Positions 37,276-45,142 of a DNA stretch of 64,000 nucleotides are shown piece by piece. Below the pieces are notes generated by a model, which was given only the letters and a program-made list of their open reading frames with translations, made no database searches and had not been told where the DNA came from. Both the position numbers and the translations under genes were made by a program. The stretch spans positions 1 through 64,000 of the forward strand of contig JANNFX010000239.1 of the NCBI GenBank assembly GCA_031380225.1, in the 5' to 3' direction. How positions within the stretch are numbered: position 1 is the stretch's first letter; each line of letters begins with the position of its first letter. Source of the stretch: JANNFX01 sp031380225 (lineage in GTDB: Bacteria; Pseudomonadota; Alphaproteobacteria; Rhizobiales; Hyphomicrobiaceae).

Positions 37276-37731
37276 ATGTCCACTCAGCCCGAATCCCAGC
37301 ACGCTGGTCTCGGATTCATTGAGCAATACGTTCCAATGTTGAAAACGGCCGCTTTGGTCGTCACAATTCTGGGTGCCGTCCCAACCGCGATCACCGCCTA
37401 TAACGCTTACAGCTTTGGTGTGCCGTTCCAACAGGTGCCGCACCGGCTGGCGCAGTATGATCTGTGGGTGAAGAACCTCGATTGTAAGATCGACTATAAG
37501 GCGCTTAGTACTGCGCAAGGCACCAAGGTCGACGTCGGCGCGTGCCCGAAGTCAGGCGACATCGCAATCAAGATCTCAGCCAACGACGGCAAGAGCACTT
37601 ACGAGTGGATCGCCTATAATCAACTGCAGAAGCCAGGGGCGATGGCCAATGTTGGCGGCGATAGTCTGTTTGGCTTCCTGATCGGTTCGGCCCGCGCCGA
37701 CGAGTTGCGCACGAATAAGTCGTCGCTCTAG
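37276..37731 (+). CDS. Hypothetical membrane protein cut by an in-frame amber codon
   Basis: The ATG at 37276 has GAGGAG about 10 bases upstream, a better start than 37237. The 151-aa product has one membrane segment (about residues 20-44), then a soluble part with paired Cys (LDCKIDYKAL... VGACPKSGD). It ends at a TAG at 37729-37731, but the same frame continues for 54 more codons of protein-like sequence with Cys residues spaced as if completing disulfides. Either this is one gene with a nonsense change (or readthrough) or two adjacent genes. Confidence 0.6.
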   Translation: MSTQPESQHAGLGFIEQYVPMLKTAALVVTILGAVPTAITAYNAYSFGVPFQQVPHRLAQYDLWVKNLDCKIDYKALSTAQGTKVDVGACPKSGDIAIKISANDGKSTYEWIAYNQLQKPGAMANVGGDSLFGFLIGSARADELRTNKSSL

Positions 37732-37740
37732 GTTGCAGAT

Positions 37741-37896
37741 ATGGAAGTGGTTTGCCAGGCGCTGTCCGGCAAGTCGATCGTGCGCATCGTCAACGAAGGC
37801 GGCAAATGCTATCGCGAAGTCGTCTCGCCGCTCGCTGGCACGGTAGATAAGCGCGAAGATGTGCCGTGCAACACCCAATGTCCGAGCAACGGCTAA
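37741..37896 (+). CDS. In-frame continuation of the preceding gene, or a separate 51-aa protein
   Basis: After the TAG at 37731 the same frame runs open to TAA at 37894-37896. An ATG at 37741 has AGG 9 bases upstream and could start a separate product beginning MEVVCQALSGKSIVRIV and containing five Cys (KCYREVVSP, VPCNTQC). The KCYRE...VPC pattern looks like the natural C-terminus of small Cys-rich hypothetical proteins of alphaproteobacteria. A terminator follows at 37926, so both parts share a transcript. Confidence 0.45.
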   Translation: MEVVCQALSGKSIVRIVNEGGKCYREVVSPLAGTVDKREDVPCNTQCPSNG

Positions 37897-37925
37897 CTTG
37901 ATTAGACGAACTAAAGGCCAATGAA

Positions 37926-37961
37926 ACCGCGGCGCAGATACCTGCGTCGCGGTATTTTTTT
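37926..37961 (+). terminator. Rho-independent terminator
   Basis: A 12-bp stem ACCGCGGCGCAG/CTGCGTCGCGGT with one mismatch and a 4-base loop, followed by seven T. It ends the transcript of the interrupted gene; hutG is convergent. Confidence 0.9.
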
Positions 37962-37975
37962 AGGCAATTCGAAAC

Positions 37976-38866
37976 TCATTCCGCCGCCGCGCGGCGTTCG
38001 AACAATAGCGGCACTTCTGTAAACGTGCGGCCGATGATTTTGCGCAAGTTTGCCCGCAACCGTTCAAATCCGCGGCTTGGGCGGATCTCGGTCTCATCCA
38101 TATAGAGGCCGCGGTTGATCTCGATTTGGACGGCGTGAATGCCGCGATGCGGGCGGCCGTAATGTTCGGTTATGAACCCGCCAGCATAGGGCCGGTTCAA
38201 CTGAACATCGTAACCGCTAGCGCTGATGGCGTCGCGCAGGAACCGCGTCAGCTTCATGTCGCACGAATGGCCGAAGCGGTCGCCGAGCACAAATTCTGGC
38301 CGCGAGCTGCCGTTTGGCTTCAACTGCACCGACGGCATGGAATGACAGTCGAGCAGAATAGCGTATCCGAATTTACGGCGGGTTTCTTCGAGGAGCTTGT
38401 TAAGCGTATCGTGGAACGGCTTGTAGAGCGTCTCGATGCGCTCTATCGCTTCCGCAAGTTTCAACGGCCGCTTGTAGATTTCTTCGCCATCCGAGACGAT
38501 GCGCGCAATGGTGCCGAGCCCGCCGATGACGCGCACCGATTGGGTGTTGGCATAATCGGGCAAGACGTCGTCGAAAAGATCGGGGTCCAACTCGTAGGGT
38601 TCGCGATTGGCATCGAGATAGGCGCGCGGGAAATGCGCATGAAGCAGCGGCGCTCCAAGTTCGGCGGCACAGGCGTAAAGTTCATCGACGCAATAGTCTT
38701 CCGAACGGCGCAGCGTCAGCGGATCAAGCCGCGACTGATCCAAAAACGCGCGTGAGTAGTGGCGGCCCGAATGCGGCGAGCAAACCACGAACGGCGCTGT
38801 CTGCTCAAGAGGAGCAACGACGCTGAACGGTGGGGTCAGATCGCTAGTAAATGGGGCACGGGGCAT
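37976..38866 (-). CDS. hutG: N-formylglutamate amidohydrolase
   Basis: A 296-aa member of the FGase family. VVCSPHSGRHYS at about 27-38 carries the metal-binding His, and LLDCHSMPS (about 176-184) and VQIEINRGLYM further on are typical. The enzyme releases glutamate from N-formylglutamate at the end of histidine degradation, but relatives next to cpdR may have another amide substrate. It ends opposite a terminator. Confidence 0.88.
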   Translation of the reverse strand: MPRAPFTSDLTPPFSVVAPLEQTAPFVVCSPHSGRHYSRAFLDQSRLDPLTLRRSEDYCVDELYACAAELGAPLLHAHFPRAYLDANREPYELDPDLFDDVLPDYANTQSVRVIGGLGTIARIVSDGEEIYKRPLKLAEAIERIETLYKPFHDTLNKLLEETRRKFGYAILLDCHSMPSVQLKPNGSSRPEFVLGDRFGHSCDMKLTRFLRDAISASGYDVQLNRPYAGGFITEHYGRPHRGIHAVQIEINRGLYMDETEIRPSRGFERLRANLRKIIGRTFTEVPLLFERRAAAE

Positions 38867-39223
38867 AGCGTGGCAGTTCCAACCTTAAGCATCATTGCAG
38901 AAACGGATAAGTGTTCCGGCGGAATTAGGACATTGTTGCGGGACGAACGCAGTGTCACGCAGAATCAACATTGCCAACCTGCCGCAACCCTGTCCACCGT
39001 GACAAAGCTAGTTTGTTGTGCCCAAATAAGTCTTCGAGCGGTGTTGATGCGGAAATGCCTCAAGCCCGGAACGATGCGAGGGCGTTAGAGCCTGTTAGAG
39101 ACTATGTAGCTGACGGGTAGTGACGGTGGAAAACGACGGCTTCATCTATCGTTTACCAAATTACGGGCTTAGTTGCAGTAGTGATCGCGGCTCTCGCGTA
39201 CTATGAGGGGAAATTAGGGGATC
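38867..39223. other. Divergent spacer between hutG and cpdR
   Basis: These 357 bases contain no supported gene. They must hold the promoters of both divergent genes. No full CtrA box (TTAA-7-TTAA) is visible. AGGGGATC directly before the ATG at 39224 is the cpdR ribosome-binding site. Confidence 0.4.
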
Positions 39224-39610
39224 ATGTCTGTCAAACCATCGCGTGCTCCGATGCAACGCATACTTTTGGCTGAAGACGACGAATCGATGCGCGGGTTCCT
39301 TGAACGTGCTCTCGTCAAGGCTGGCTATTCCGTGGTGTCGTTCCCGAATGGTGCCGAAGCCTATGAGCGCCTGCAGGAAGAGCCGTTCACGCTGTTGTTA
39401 ACTGATATCGTCATGCCGCAGATGGATGGCATCGAACTGGCCCGGCGAGCCGCTGCCATCGATCCTGATCTCAAGATCATGTTTATCACAGGATTTGCGG
39501 CCGTGGTTCTCAATAACGAGAACATCGCGCCAAAAGACGCGCGCGTGCTGTCAAAGCCGTTCCATTTGAAGGACCTCGTGCGCGAGGTCGAGCGGCTCTT
39601 GGCCGCTTAG
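39224..39610 (+). CDS. cpdR: Single-domain response regulator CpdR
   Basis: A 128-aa receiver domain without output domain. Acidic pocket D18-D19 (LLAEDDE), phosphoacceptor D61 (TDIVMP), FITGFAAV and K111 (VLSKPFHLKDLVREVERLL) match CpdR closely. In Caulobacter unphosphorylated CpdR places ClpXP at the pole and promotes degradation of cell-cycle proteins, with phosphate from the CckA-ChpT relay. AGGGG before the ATG at 39224 supports this start, giving a 10-residue extension over the usual one at residue 10. Neighbours hutG and tRNA-Val are frequent around cpdR. Confidence 0.93.
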   Translation: MSVKPSRAPMQRILLAEDDESMRGFLERALVKAGYSVVSFPNGAEAYERLQEEPFTLLLTDIVMPQMDGIELARRAAAIDPDLKIMFITGFAAVVLNNENIAPKDARVLSKPFHLKDLVREVERLLAA

Positions 39611-39674
39611 GGATGACCTTACCGGCTTGGCGTGCTGGTTTGACTGGATAGCGCAGCGGCCAGGACGCTCCCTA

Positions 39675-41075
39675 TCACAACACAAAATCGCCGCCGGTGA
39701 TCGTGACTAAACCTGAGAGTTCGATCTGGAAATCAGCGTGCTTGTCGCCGTTGATATCACCCTCGATAATGGTTCTGTCTTGAATGGTGCCATCGCGGTC
39801 AACCTGATACCAATGCAGCTGGCCTTTGACGCCTGTAAACGCAGACCCCTTCGCAGCCAAGAACTTGAAAGCACTGTTGCCGCTCTGGGCTCCGTTGGCG
39901 TCGATGGCTGACAAATCGATATCGTCATAGGCATGCTGGAAGTCGGTGATGACGTCGCGTGTCGCGGCGGCTGCGCCGGTATCAGCGACGGCGTTGAAGT
40001 CGAAATCGTCGGCGCCATAGCCACCCGTCATTCTGTCTCTACTATTGCCGCCGGTAAGGGTGTCGGCCCCGATGCCGCCGCGGAGCGTATCGAGGCCCGT
40101 GCCGCCGATCAGCCAATCGGCGCCTGATGAGCCGTCAATCGTGTCGCGCCCCGCCCCACCAAGCAAAACGTCGGCGTAGAACGTGCCCGACAGCGTGTCA
40201 TTGCCAGTCCCGATCAGAAATGTGCCGCCGGCCCCTACCGTGATTTGGTAGATAAAGCTGTTGTAAGGGTTTTGGTCCGGCACGCCTTCATCGTGCAAGA
40301 AATGCAAGACGTCGTCATAAAGCGCCATTGCGTGCGTATCGGCTGGAGCAAACAGGCCGTCATAGAGGGTGTTGTCGTCGCCGGGCGTCGATGAAACGAA
40401 ATCACCGGCGTTGATAAGATCGGTGTCATTTAAGAAATTGGTTATGCGGGTGTCGGCGTCGAACGTGAAGTAGCCGGGGTTGGCGAAGGTTACGGCTTCA
40501 TATTTGACAGCAACGGAATTCGCGTGCTCGTCCATAAACGCATTGACCATCGCGCCGCCCAAGCTGTGGCCGGTAACATAGACTTTTGTGATGCCGTTTA
40601 CGGGGTCGGCGATGAAGGTGTCGATGGCAGCCACCAGCGGTGCCAACAGCGCATAATAGTCGGCCATGCCTTGTTCGAGGCCGAGGAAATTGAACCAATT
40701 ATCTTCGTCAGGCGTGCCGCCACCGGCCAGAATTGCGGCTTTATCGAGCGAGCCCGTACCGTCGTTGTCGTTGGTGCCACGAAACGAAATCACCAGAGCG
40801 CCGTCTTGGATGGCGACCAACGCGGCGGCGTTGCCGTTGGTGTAATAACCGTCGCGAAATCCGGTTTGAAAAGCGCCGTTGGCCGCAGCCGGTGCGTTGG
40901 CGAGACCGAGGTCAGCGCTTTGCAGCCGTTGCCAGCCCGCGAGACGCGCGGCGGCCGCATAGGCCGCCCCACCGGCTGGATCGTTGAAATTTGCGCCGGC
41001 TGGCTCCCACGTTTGCAGCTGGTAGGCGGCAAGTGCCGCGTCGGCGAGGGTTGTGAAGGTGGTGGCTTCTGTCAC
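39675..41075 (-). CDS. Class 3 lipase with RTX calcium-binding repeats
   Basis: A 466-aa secreted protein. The lipase part (1-280) has the nucleophile elbow GHSLGG with S171 and VISFRGTND near 95-104. RTX nonapeptide repeats (GGxGxDxLxG type) run from about 290 to 350, and the C-terminus ends in GGDFVL, a type I secretion-type end. There is no signal peptide, as expected for ABC-type export. The start is GTG at 41075 with GGGAC upstream. No type I exporter genes are in the window. The short RTX protein at 52672 has a similar C-terminal end. Confidence 0.88.
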   Translation of the reverse strand: MTEATTFTTLADAALAAYQLQTWEPAGANFNDPAGGAAYAAAARLAGWQRLQSADLGLANAPAAANGAFQTGFRDGYYTNGNAAALVAIQDGALVISFRGTNDNDGTGSLDKAAILAGGGTPDEDNWFNFLGLEQGMADYYALLAPLVAAIDTFIADPVNGITKVYVTGHSLGGAMVNAFMDEHANSVAVKYEAVTFANPGYFTFDADTRITNFLNDTDLINAGDFVSSTPGDDNTLYDGLFAPADTHAMALYDDVLHFLHDEGVPDQNPYNSFIYQITVGAGGTFLIGTGNDTLSGTFYADVLLGGAGRDTIDGSSGADWLIGGTGLDTLRGGIGADTLTGGNSRDRMTGGYGADDFDFNAVADTGAAAATRDVITDFQHAYDDIDLSAIDANGAQSGNSAFKFLAAKGSAFTGVKGQLHWYQVDRDGTIQDRTIIEGDINGDKHADFQIELSGLVTITGGDFVL

Positions 41076-41249
41076 GTTGGTCCCGCTAAAGTTCTGACGC
41101 TGTACTCAGATTGAGAGACACTGCGATATACGGCCAAATATGAACGAAGGCCGACAGGTGCCCAGAAGCAGCGGCATTGGCGAGGTGTTGGCCGCGAATT
41201 GGCGTGGATAAGACGCCGGTGGCCGCGGCATCGCCGCCCTATCTCCTGC

Positions 41250-41278
41250 TTGCGAGGGGCGATAGTTGCCGGTATACG
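41250..41278 (+). promoter_or_regulatory. Promoter of tRNA-Val
   Basis: TTGCGA (41250-41255), a 17-base spacer and TATACG (41273-41278) lie 42 bases before the tRNA gene. Confidence 0.5.
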
Positions 41279-41319
41279 ACCGGCTTCCGTGTGATTTGAC
41301 CCAACGGACCTGGCAACAG

Positions 41320-41394
41320 GGGCACTTAGCTCAGCGGTAGAGCACTACCTTGACATGGTAGGGGTCACAGGTTCGATCCCTGTAGTGCCCACCA
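41320..41394 (+). tRNA. tRNA-Val (anticodon GAC)
   Basis: Full cloverleaf of 75 bases including an encoded CCA. Acceptor GGGCACT pairs with AGTGCCC, the anticodon stem is CTACC/GGTAG with loop TTGACAT (anticodon GAC), and the T arm has ACAGG-TTCGATC-CCTGT. Its 3' end is duplicated at 42719. Confidence 0.97.
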
Positions 41395-41421
41395 GCGGTT
41401 AGCCCCTCTGGCTTTGGCTGG
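41384..41421 (+). repeat. Direct repeat, left copy (tRNA-Val 3' end and flank)
   Basis: This 38-base stretch begins in the acceptor stem of tRNA-Val (AGTGCCCACCAGC) and ends in CTCTGGCTTTGGCTGG. It matches 42719-42755 at about 33 of 38 positions. The two copies bracket the nucleotidyltransferase gene like attachment sites. Confidence 0.7.
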
Positions 41422-41478
41422 TCATGGCAAACCGTGGCAATGGTTTGCGCTAGCAGCATTAATTATTGCTGAAACAAC

Positions 41479-41522
41479 TTTTACCGTTTCAAGTTGATTT
41501 TTTGTACTTGTTCCGGTAAAAT
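41479..41522 (+). promoter_or_regulatory. Promoter inside an inverted repeat, upstream of the nucleotidyltransferase
   Basis: TTGATT (41494-41499), 17 bases, TAAAAT (41517-41522). Arms 41479-41494 and 41506-41521 form a 16-base inverted repeat with 13 matches (TTTTACCG...CAAGT against ACTTG...CGGTAAAA). The gene's ATG lies only 6 bases after the -10, so a transcript would start at or next to the ATG and be leaderless. Confidence 0.45.
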
Positions 41523-41528
41523 GGCTGG

Positions 41529-42452
41529 ATGCCCCTTTCCAATGAGCAAGCCCGACAGCTGATTGATATTGGCCAAATTCATGCTGCGCGCCGGGCCGCG
41601 CAGAACTTATTGAGACGCGACTATCGTTATGCACCGAGGTGGCGCCACATAAATGGCGGCGACTACTGGTACGTTGGCGAACAGTCCCGCGGCGTTCGTG
41701 ACGAAAAAACAGCAGCGGACTACACCACCTACTGCACCGCGCGAGAAGCGTTGCAAGCACGGCTCGCAAAGCAACGCGCACGTCTGGAAGATATGGCGCC
41801 GGTCAACGTCGCGCTTAAGCTCGGCCGCGTTCCTAAACTTCCGGCACGTATTCTGCGAGCGCTCGATTCAGAGGGTTTACTTGGCACCCAACTCCGGGTG
41901 ATCGGCACCCATGCCCTGTTCGCCTATGAGGCAGCAGCGGGCGAATATTTCCAAAGTGATCTCCTCGCTACCGCCGATCTTGATCTGTGCTGGGATGCCA
42001 AACAGCGACTTGTAATTCTAGCTGAGGACGGCAGAGAACAGACTATTCTTTCAATTCTCAAGCGGGTTGATCGCTCGTTCGACGCTGGAAAGCTTTACGG
42101 TTTTAGCGCAGCCAACGACGAAAACTTCATCGTCGAAGTGATTGCTCCGAGGGACGAAGAAAGCAGCCCCGCCACTGGGATTGCAGGCGATCTCGCTGCG
42201 GCTCCAATTCCAGAGGTGGCCGCACTGATTGGAGAGGCGTTCAGCGCCATGGCGATAGGCGAAGATGGACTGCCGGTGCAGATCGTCTGTCCGCTTCCTG
42301 ACGCGTTCGCCGCCCATAAAAGGCAAATTGCCGAAGCAAGCGGCCGACCGCCGATCCAACGCCGGCGCGATGCAGCGCAGGCCGACGCCGTCTCGAAGAT
42401 AGCGCCGGTGCTTAACGCAACCGGCAAACTCTACCGCGAGCCCGAATACTGA
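41529..42452 (+). CDS. Nucleotidyltransferase-fold protein (GSU2403-like, NTP_transf_8)
   Basis: A 307-aa protein with the polymerase-beta-type nucleotidyltransferase signature: a Gly-Thr loop (RVIGTHALFAYEAAAG), the acidic pair in TADLDLCWD (about residues 147-155), and a possible third acid in NFIVEVIAPRD. The N-terminal part is helical and basic, as is the C-terminal part. Related folds include AbiEii-type and MNT-type toxins and many genome-island proteins of unknown substrate. No partner gene is adjacent. The ATG lacks a leader and ribosome-binding site, and the gene is framed by tRNA-derived repeats. Confidence 0.75.
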   Translation: MPLSNEQARQLIDIGQIHAARRAAQNLLRRDYRYAPRWRHINGGDYWYVGEQSRGVRDEKTAADYTTYCTAREALQARLAKQRARLEDMAPVNVALKLGRVPKLPARILRALDSEGLLGTQLRVIGTHALFAYEAAAGEYFQSDLLATADLDLCWDAKQRLVILAEDGREQTILSILKRVDRSFDAGKLYGFSAANDENFIVEVIAPRDEESSPATGIAGDLAAAPIPEVAALIGEAFSAMAIGEDGLPVQIVCPLPDAFAAHKRQIAEASGRPPIQRRRDAAQADAVSKIAPVLNATGKLYREPEY

Positions 42453-42458
42453 GGCAAT

Positions 42459-42481
42459 CAGGCATACGCGATGCGTGCCTG
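42459..42481 (+). terminator. Hairpin after the nucleotidyltransferase gene
   Basis: CAGGCA and TGCCTG pair around an inner CGC/GCG, starting 7 bases after the stop. It lacks a clean T run (GTTATCT), so termination is possible but weak. The remaining sequence to 42718 shows no gene. Confidence 0.4.
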
Positions 42482-42718
42482 TTATCTGGTTATGAAACTG
42501 TGGTCCGAGTGCATGCCATAGACTTTGTTAAGGACCAAAAATCAGCGCCTTTGACGATGCCGTTGCAAAAATGGTTTCAATTGGAGAGCGAACGGAGTCG
42601 ATGTCGTGTCAGTTGATGCCTAAAGTTGCATCCTTATTAGCAGGGCGTCGCTGTTCGCCAGTAAGTATCTGCGTCGCATATTCGTTTTTGAATTAGATTG
42701 AAAGTTCCTGATCCACCA

Positions 42719-42755
42719 AGTGCCCACGAGCCTTTCGCCCTCTGGCTTTGGCTGG
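42719..42755 (+). repeat. Direct repeat, right copy (tRNA-Val 3'-end duplicate)
   Basis: AGTGCCCAC-n-AGC and CTCTGGCTTTGGCTGG repeat the tRNA-Val end at 41384-41421 in the same orientation, 1335 bases away. Weaker similarity continues beyond (GGTTTG...ATTAA). It lacks the rest of a tRNA. Confidence 0.7.
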
Positions 42756-42802
42756 CAAGTCAGCGCAACAGGTTTGACGCGGGCGGTATTAACGGGCGCG
42801 GG

Positions 42803-42831
42803 TTGACAGGGACCGGCGGCCCGCATAGTTT
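42803..42831 (+). promoter_or_regulatory. Promoter of rpmJ
   Basis: A consensus TTGACA (42803-42808), a 17-base spacer and TAGTTT (42826-42831), about 98 bases before the rpmJ start. Confidence 0.5.
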
Positions 42832-42928
42832 GCAGCCAAACTCCAACAGACTGCTGTTGACGCGGGGTCTCCGGTTCCGGTGGCCCGTTTGTGTTTTTGG
42901 CAGCCTTTTTACAGAACGGCCGGGGCCA

Positions 42929-43054
42929 ATGAAAGTCCGTAACTCTCTGAAATCACTACGTTCTCGCCATCGCGACAATCGCCTCGTGCGCCGCAAGGGC
43001 CGCGTTTACATCATCAACAAGACGCATCCCCGCTTTAAAGCTCGCCAGGGCTAA
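42929..43054 (+). CDS. rpmJ: 50S ribosomal protein L36
   Basis: A 41-aa basic protein, [20 protein letters not shown] at the start and ending FKARQG. This is the longer, Cys-poor form of L36 found in alphaproteobacteria, encoded alone rather than in the spc operon. The zinc-binding Cys residues of the short form are absent. CGGGGCC precedes the ATG. A terminator follows at 43105. Confidence 0.96.
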   Translation: MKVRNSLKSLRSRHRDNRLVRRKGRVYIINKTHPRFKARQG

Positions 43055-43104
43055 GCGGGAAGGCGGCGAACGCCTGGATTCTGCCTCTCAGCGAAATAAC
43101 CCAT

Positions 43105-43130
43105 CCCGGGGCCATGGCCGCGGGTTTTTT
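43105..43130 (+). terminator. Terminator of rpmJ
   Basis: CCCGGGGCC pairs with GGCCGCGGG (one mismatch, small loop) and is followed by six T. Confidence 0.8.
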
Positions 43131-43141
43131 CGCGTGCGTGC

Positions 43142-43170
43142 TTGACATAAGTGCGGCTCAGGCCGCTAAT
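43142..43170 (+). promoter_or_regulatory. Promoter of tRNA-Ala
   Basis: A consensus TTGACA (43142-43147), 17 bases and GCTAAT (43165-43170), ending 13 bases before the tRNA gene. Confidence 0.5.
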
Positions 43171-43183
43171 TTTCGGCGGCCAT

Positions 43184-43259
<76 letters not shown>

Positions 43260-43423
43260 CTATTGGCTCCCGCGCAACAGCGCTCCTCATGGAGGGCGCA
43301 TGCGCAAGTTCGCATTACCCACGCCCTTTGAGCATTGGCCCGGGGCTCCACCCGGCCTATCGAGCCTTAACGCCCGAGGAGTTAGGCCTTTTGGGCGTAT
43401 TACGCGCTCAGCCTTTTCGATCC

Positions 43424-43694
43424 TAGAGCCCTTCCGGCCCAAATGGAATCGGTTCTGACGAGGGGCTTTTGCGATGATGCCTGCGGGCTTCGTCTTGACC
43501 GTACAGGCGTACGGTCTGCGCCGAACCCCTTGGTCTCATCGCAAAAGCCCCCGTCCTTTCAGATTCGCGCGGGAAGGCAACCGGGTTCGTCGAATGGCTT
43601 GACTGTAGCTTTGGCTACGCTCTGCGCCCTCCTCCTGCCGGATCGGACTTCCGGCGCGAATAGAACCGGTTTCATTTGAGCCGGAAGGGCTCTA
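43424..43694. repeat. 271-base branched palindrome between tRNA-Ala and nadA
   Basis: Outer arms 43424-43456 and 43662-43694 pair over 33 bases with three differences. Between them are two separate long hairpins. The first has perfect 16-base arms (43462-43477 with 43536-43551) and an inner 8-base hairpin (43497-43504 with 43509-43516). The second has 14-base arms with one mismatch (43563-43576 with 43648-43661) and an inner GTAGC/GCTAC. The fold is a three-way junction. No gene is supported here. Confidence 0.88.
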
Positions 43695-43769
43695 AGCGGC
43701 GTGGTAGAGAAAAATTATTCCAAAGGTCTGGAAGTTGACGCTCGGAAGGACTACTTTAGACAAATCAGA

Positions 43770-43786
43770 ATGCTCTGTTAGAGCAT
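43770..43786. promoter_or_regulatory. Candidate NAD-pathway operator, site 1
   Basis: A perfect 7+3+7 palindrome, ATGCTCT-GTT-AGAGCAT, 88 bases before nadA. It shares the TGCTC...GAG pattern with site 2 at 43827-43853. The transcriptional repressor of nad genes in alphaproteobacteria (NadQ) is a candidate binder by context. Confidence 0.5.
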
Positions 43787-43826
43787 AATAGGTTTGGTTA
43801 GTCAAGTTACGGCCCTTAGTCTGTTG

Positions 43827-43853
43827 TTATTATGCTCGAAACGAGAATAATAA
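43827..43853. promoter_or_regulatory. Candidate NAD-pathway operator, site 2
   Basis: A 27-base palindrome, TTATTAT-G-CTCG-AAA-CGAG-A-ATAATAA, with one mismatched pair. It ends 20 bases before the nadA ATG, where a repressor would block transcription start or elongation. Similar core to site 1; centres are 62 bases apart. Confidence 0.55.
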
Positions 43854-43873
43854 AAGCGAGATAGAGCGAAGGT

Positions 43874-45034
43874 ATGTCAGAGACAAACACCAGCGCGAAA
43901 GCGCCGAAGGTCAATCGCACGCCAGCGCCAGGCGGTTCAAGCGCTGCTGTGCTGATGGACGCCAGTGCGAAAGCGCCGACGGCGATGGCCGCGATGTTTC
44001 CTGGTCTGGACGCGAAATCTTCAACCGCACACGCACGTGATCTGCCGCAATTTACGCCAGCTTTGGAGCGCGAACTGGCGCCGCTATACGAGCGCATCAA
44101 GCACGTCGTCACGCCGATGGAGTGGGTGCAGTACGCGCCACTCGTCAAGGCGATTAACGAGCTTAAGAAAAAACGAAACGCTGTCATTCTCGCGCACAAC
44201 TACATGACGCCGGAAATCTTCCACTGCGTTGGCGATTTTAAAGGCGACAGCTTGCAACTTGCGAAAGAAGCTGCGCGCAATCCGGCGCAGGTCATCGTCC
44301 AGGCCGGCGTCCACTTCATGGCGGAAACTTCGAAGCTGTTGTCGCCGGATAAAACGGTACTGATCCCCGATATGCGCGCCGGCTGTTCGCTCGCTGCCTC
44401 GATCACGGCGGCGGATGTGCGCTTGCTGCGTGAAGCCTATCCCGGCGTGCCGATCGTCACCTATGTGAATACGTCGGCAGCGGTCAAAGCCGAATGCGAT
44501 ATTACTTGCACCTCGTCGAATGCGGTCAAGGTTGTCGAAAGCCTCAACGCGCCGCGGGTGCTGTGCATTCCCGACGAATATCTCGCCAAGTACGTGCAGA
44601 CGAAAACCAAGGTGCAGATCATCGCCTGGCGTGGGCACTGTGAAGTTCATGAGCGCTTTACAGCTGAAGAGCTGCAGGTCTATCGCGCCTCAGAGCCGGG
44701 CGTCAAAATCATCGCCCACCCCGAATGCCCGCCGGACGTGATCGCCATGGCGGATTTCACCGGCTCGACATCAGGCATGATCAACTGGGTACTCGAAAAG
44801 CGGCCGAAGAAGGCGTTGCTTGTGACCGAGTGTTCGATGGCATCAAACGTGGCCGCAGAAGCGCCGGACGTTGAGTTCGTGCGCCCGTGCAATCTGTGTC
44901 CGCACATGAAACGCATCAGCTTGGAAACAATCTACGATAGCCTGCTCTATATGCAATACGAGGTGACTGTCGATCCGCTCGTGGCCGAAAAAGCCCGCCG
45001 TGCCGTCGAAAGAATGGTCAACTTGACCCAATAA
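43874..45034 (+). CDS. nadA: Quinolinate synthase NadA
   Basis: A 386-aa [4Fe-4S] enzyme condensing iminoaspartate with dihydroxyacetone phosphate. Cluster ligands are C171 (DMRAGCSLA), a Cys in the CDITCTSSN block (about 208-212) and one in RPCNLCPHM near the C-terminus. [12 protein letters not shown] and [11 protein letters not shown] are family hallmarks. The N-terminal 65 residues are an Ala/Pro-rich extension. It heads nadA-nadB-nadC and lies behind two palindromic sites. Confidence 0.96.
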   Translation: MSETNTSAKAPKVNRTPAPGGSSAAVLMDASAKAPTAMAAMFPGLDAKSSTAHARDLPQFTPALERELAPLYERIKHVVTPMEWVQYAPLVKAINELKKKRNAVILAHNYMTPEIFHCVGDFKGDSLQLAKEAARNPAQVIVQAGVHFMAETSKLLSPDKTVLIPDMRAGCSLAASITAADVRLLREAYPGVPIVTYVNTSAAVKAECDITCTSSNAVKVVESLNAPRVLCIPDEYLAKYVQTKTKVQIIAWRGHCEVHERFTAEELQVYRASEPGVKIIAHPECPPDVIAMADFTGSTSGMINWVLEKRPKKALLVTECSMASNVAAEAPDVEFVRPCNLCPHMKRISLETIYDSLLYMQYEVTVDPLVAEKARRAVERMVNLTQ

Positions 45035-45101
45035 AAAAGTTCAACGTAACCCAATGAAAAATCCAATGAAGAAGCCGAACTGACGACTTGAACTGAACTC
45101 C

Positions 45102-45124
45102 CTCTCTCTGTGCGGCAGAGAGAG
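45102..45124 (+). other. Perfect hairpin before nadB
   Basis: CTCTCTCTG pairs with CAGAGAGAG around a 5-base loop in the 108-base nadA-nadB spacer, 18 bases before the nadB start. It may affect nadB translation or mRNA stability. Confidence 0.5.
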
Positions 45125-45142
45125 ATGCGGAAGGCTCAGACG

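Noticed and set aside
38867..39223. CtrA-binding boxes before cpdR
   Set aside because: I looked for TTAA-7-TTAA and found only partial matches.
42698..43054. A longer 118-codon reading of the rpmJ frame
   Set aside because: Only the last 41 codons match L36; the upstream part overlaps the promoter and the tRNA-derived repeat.
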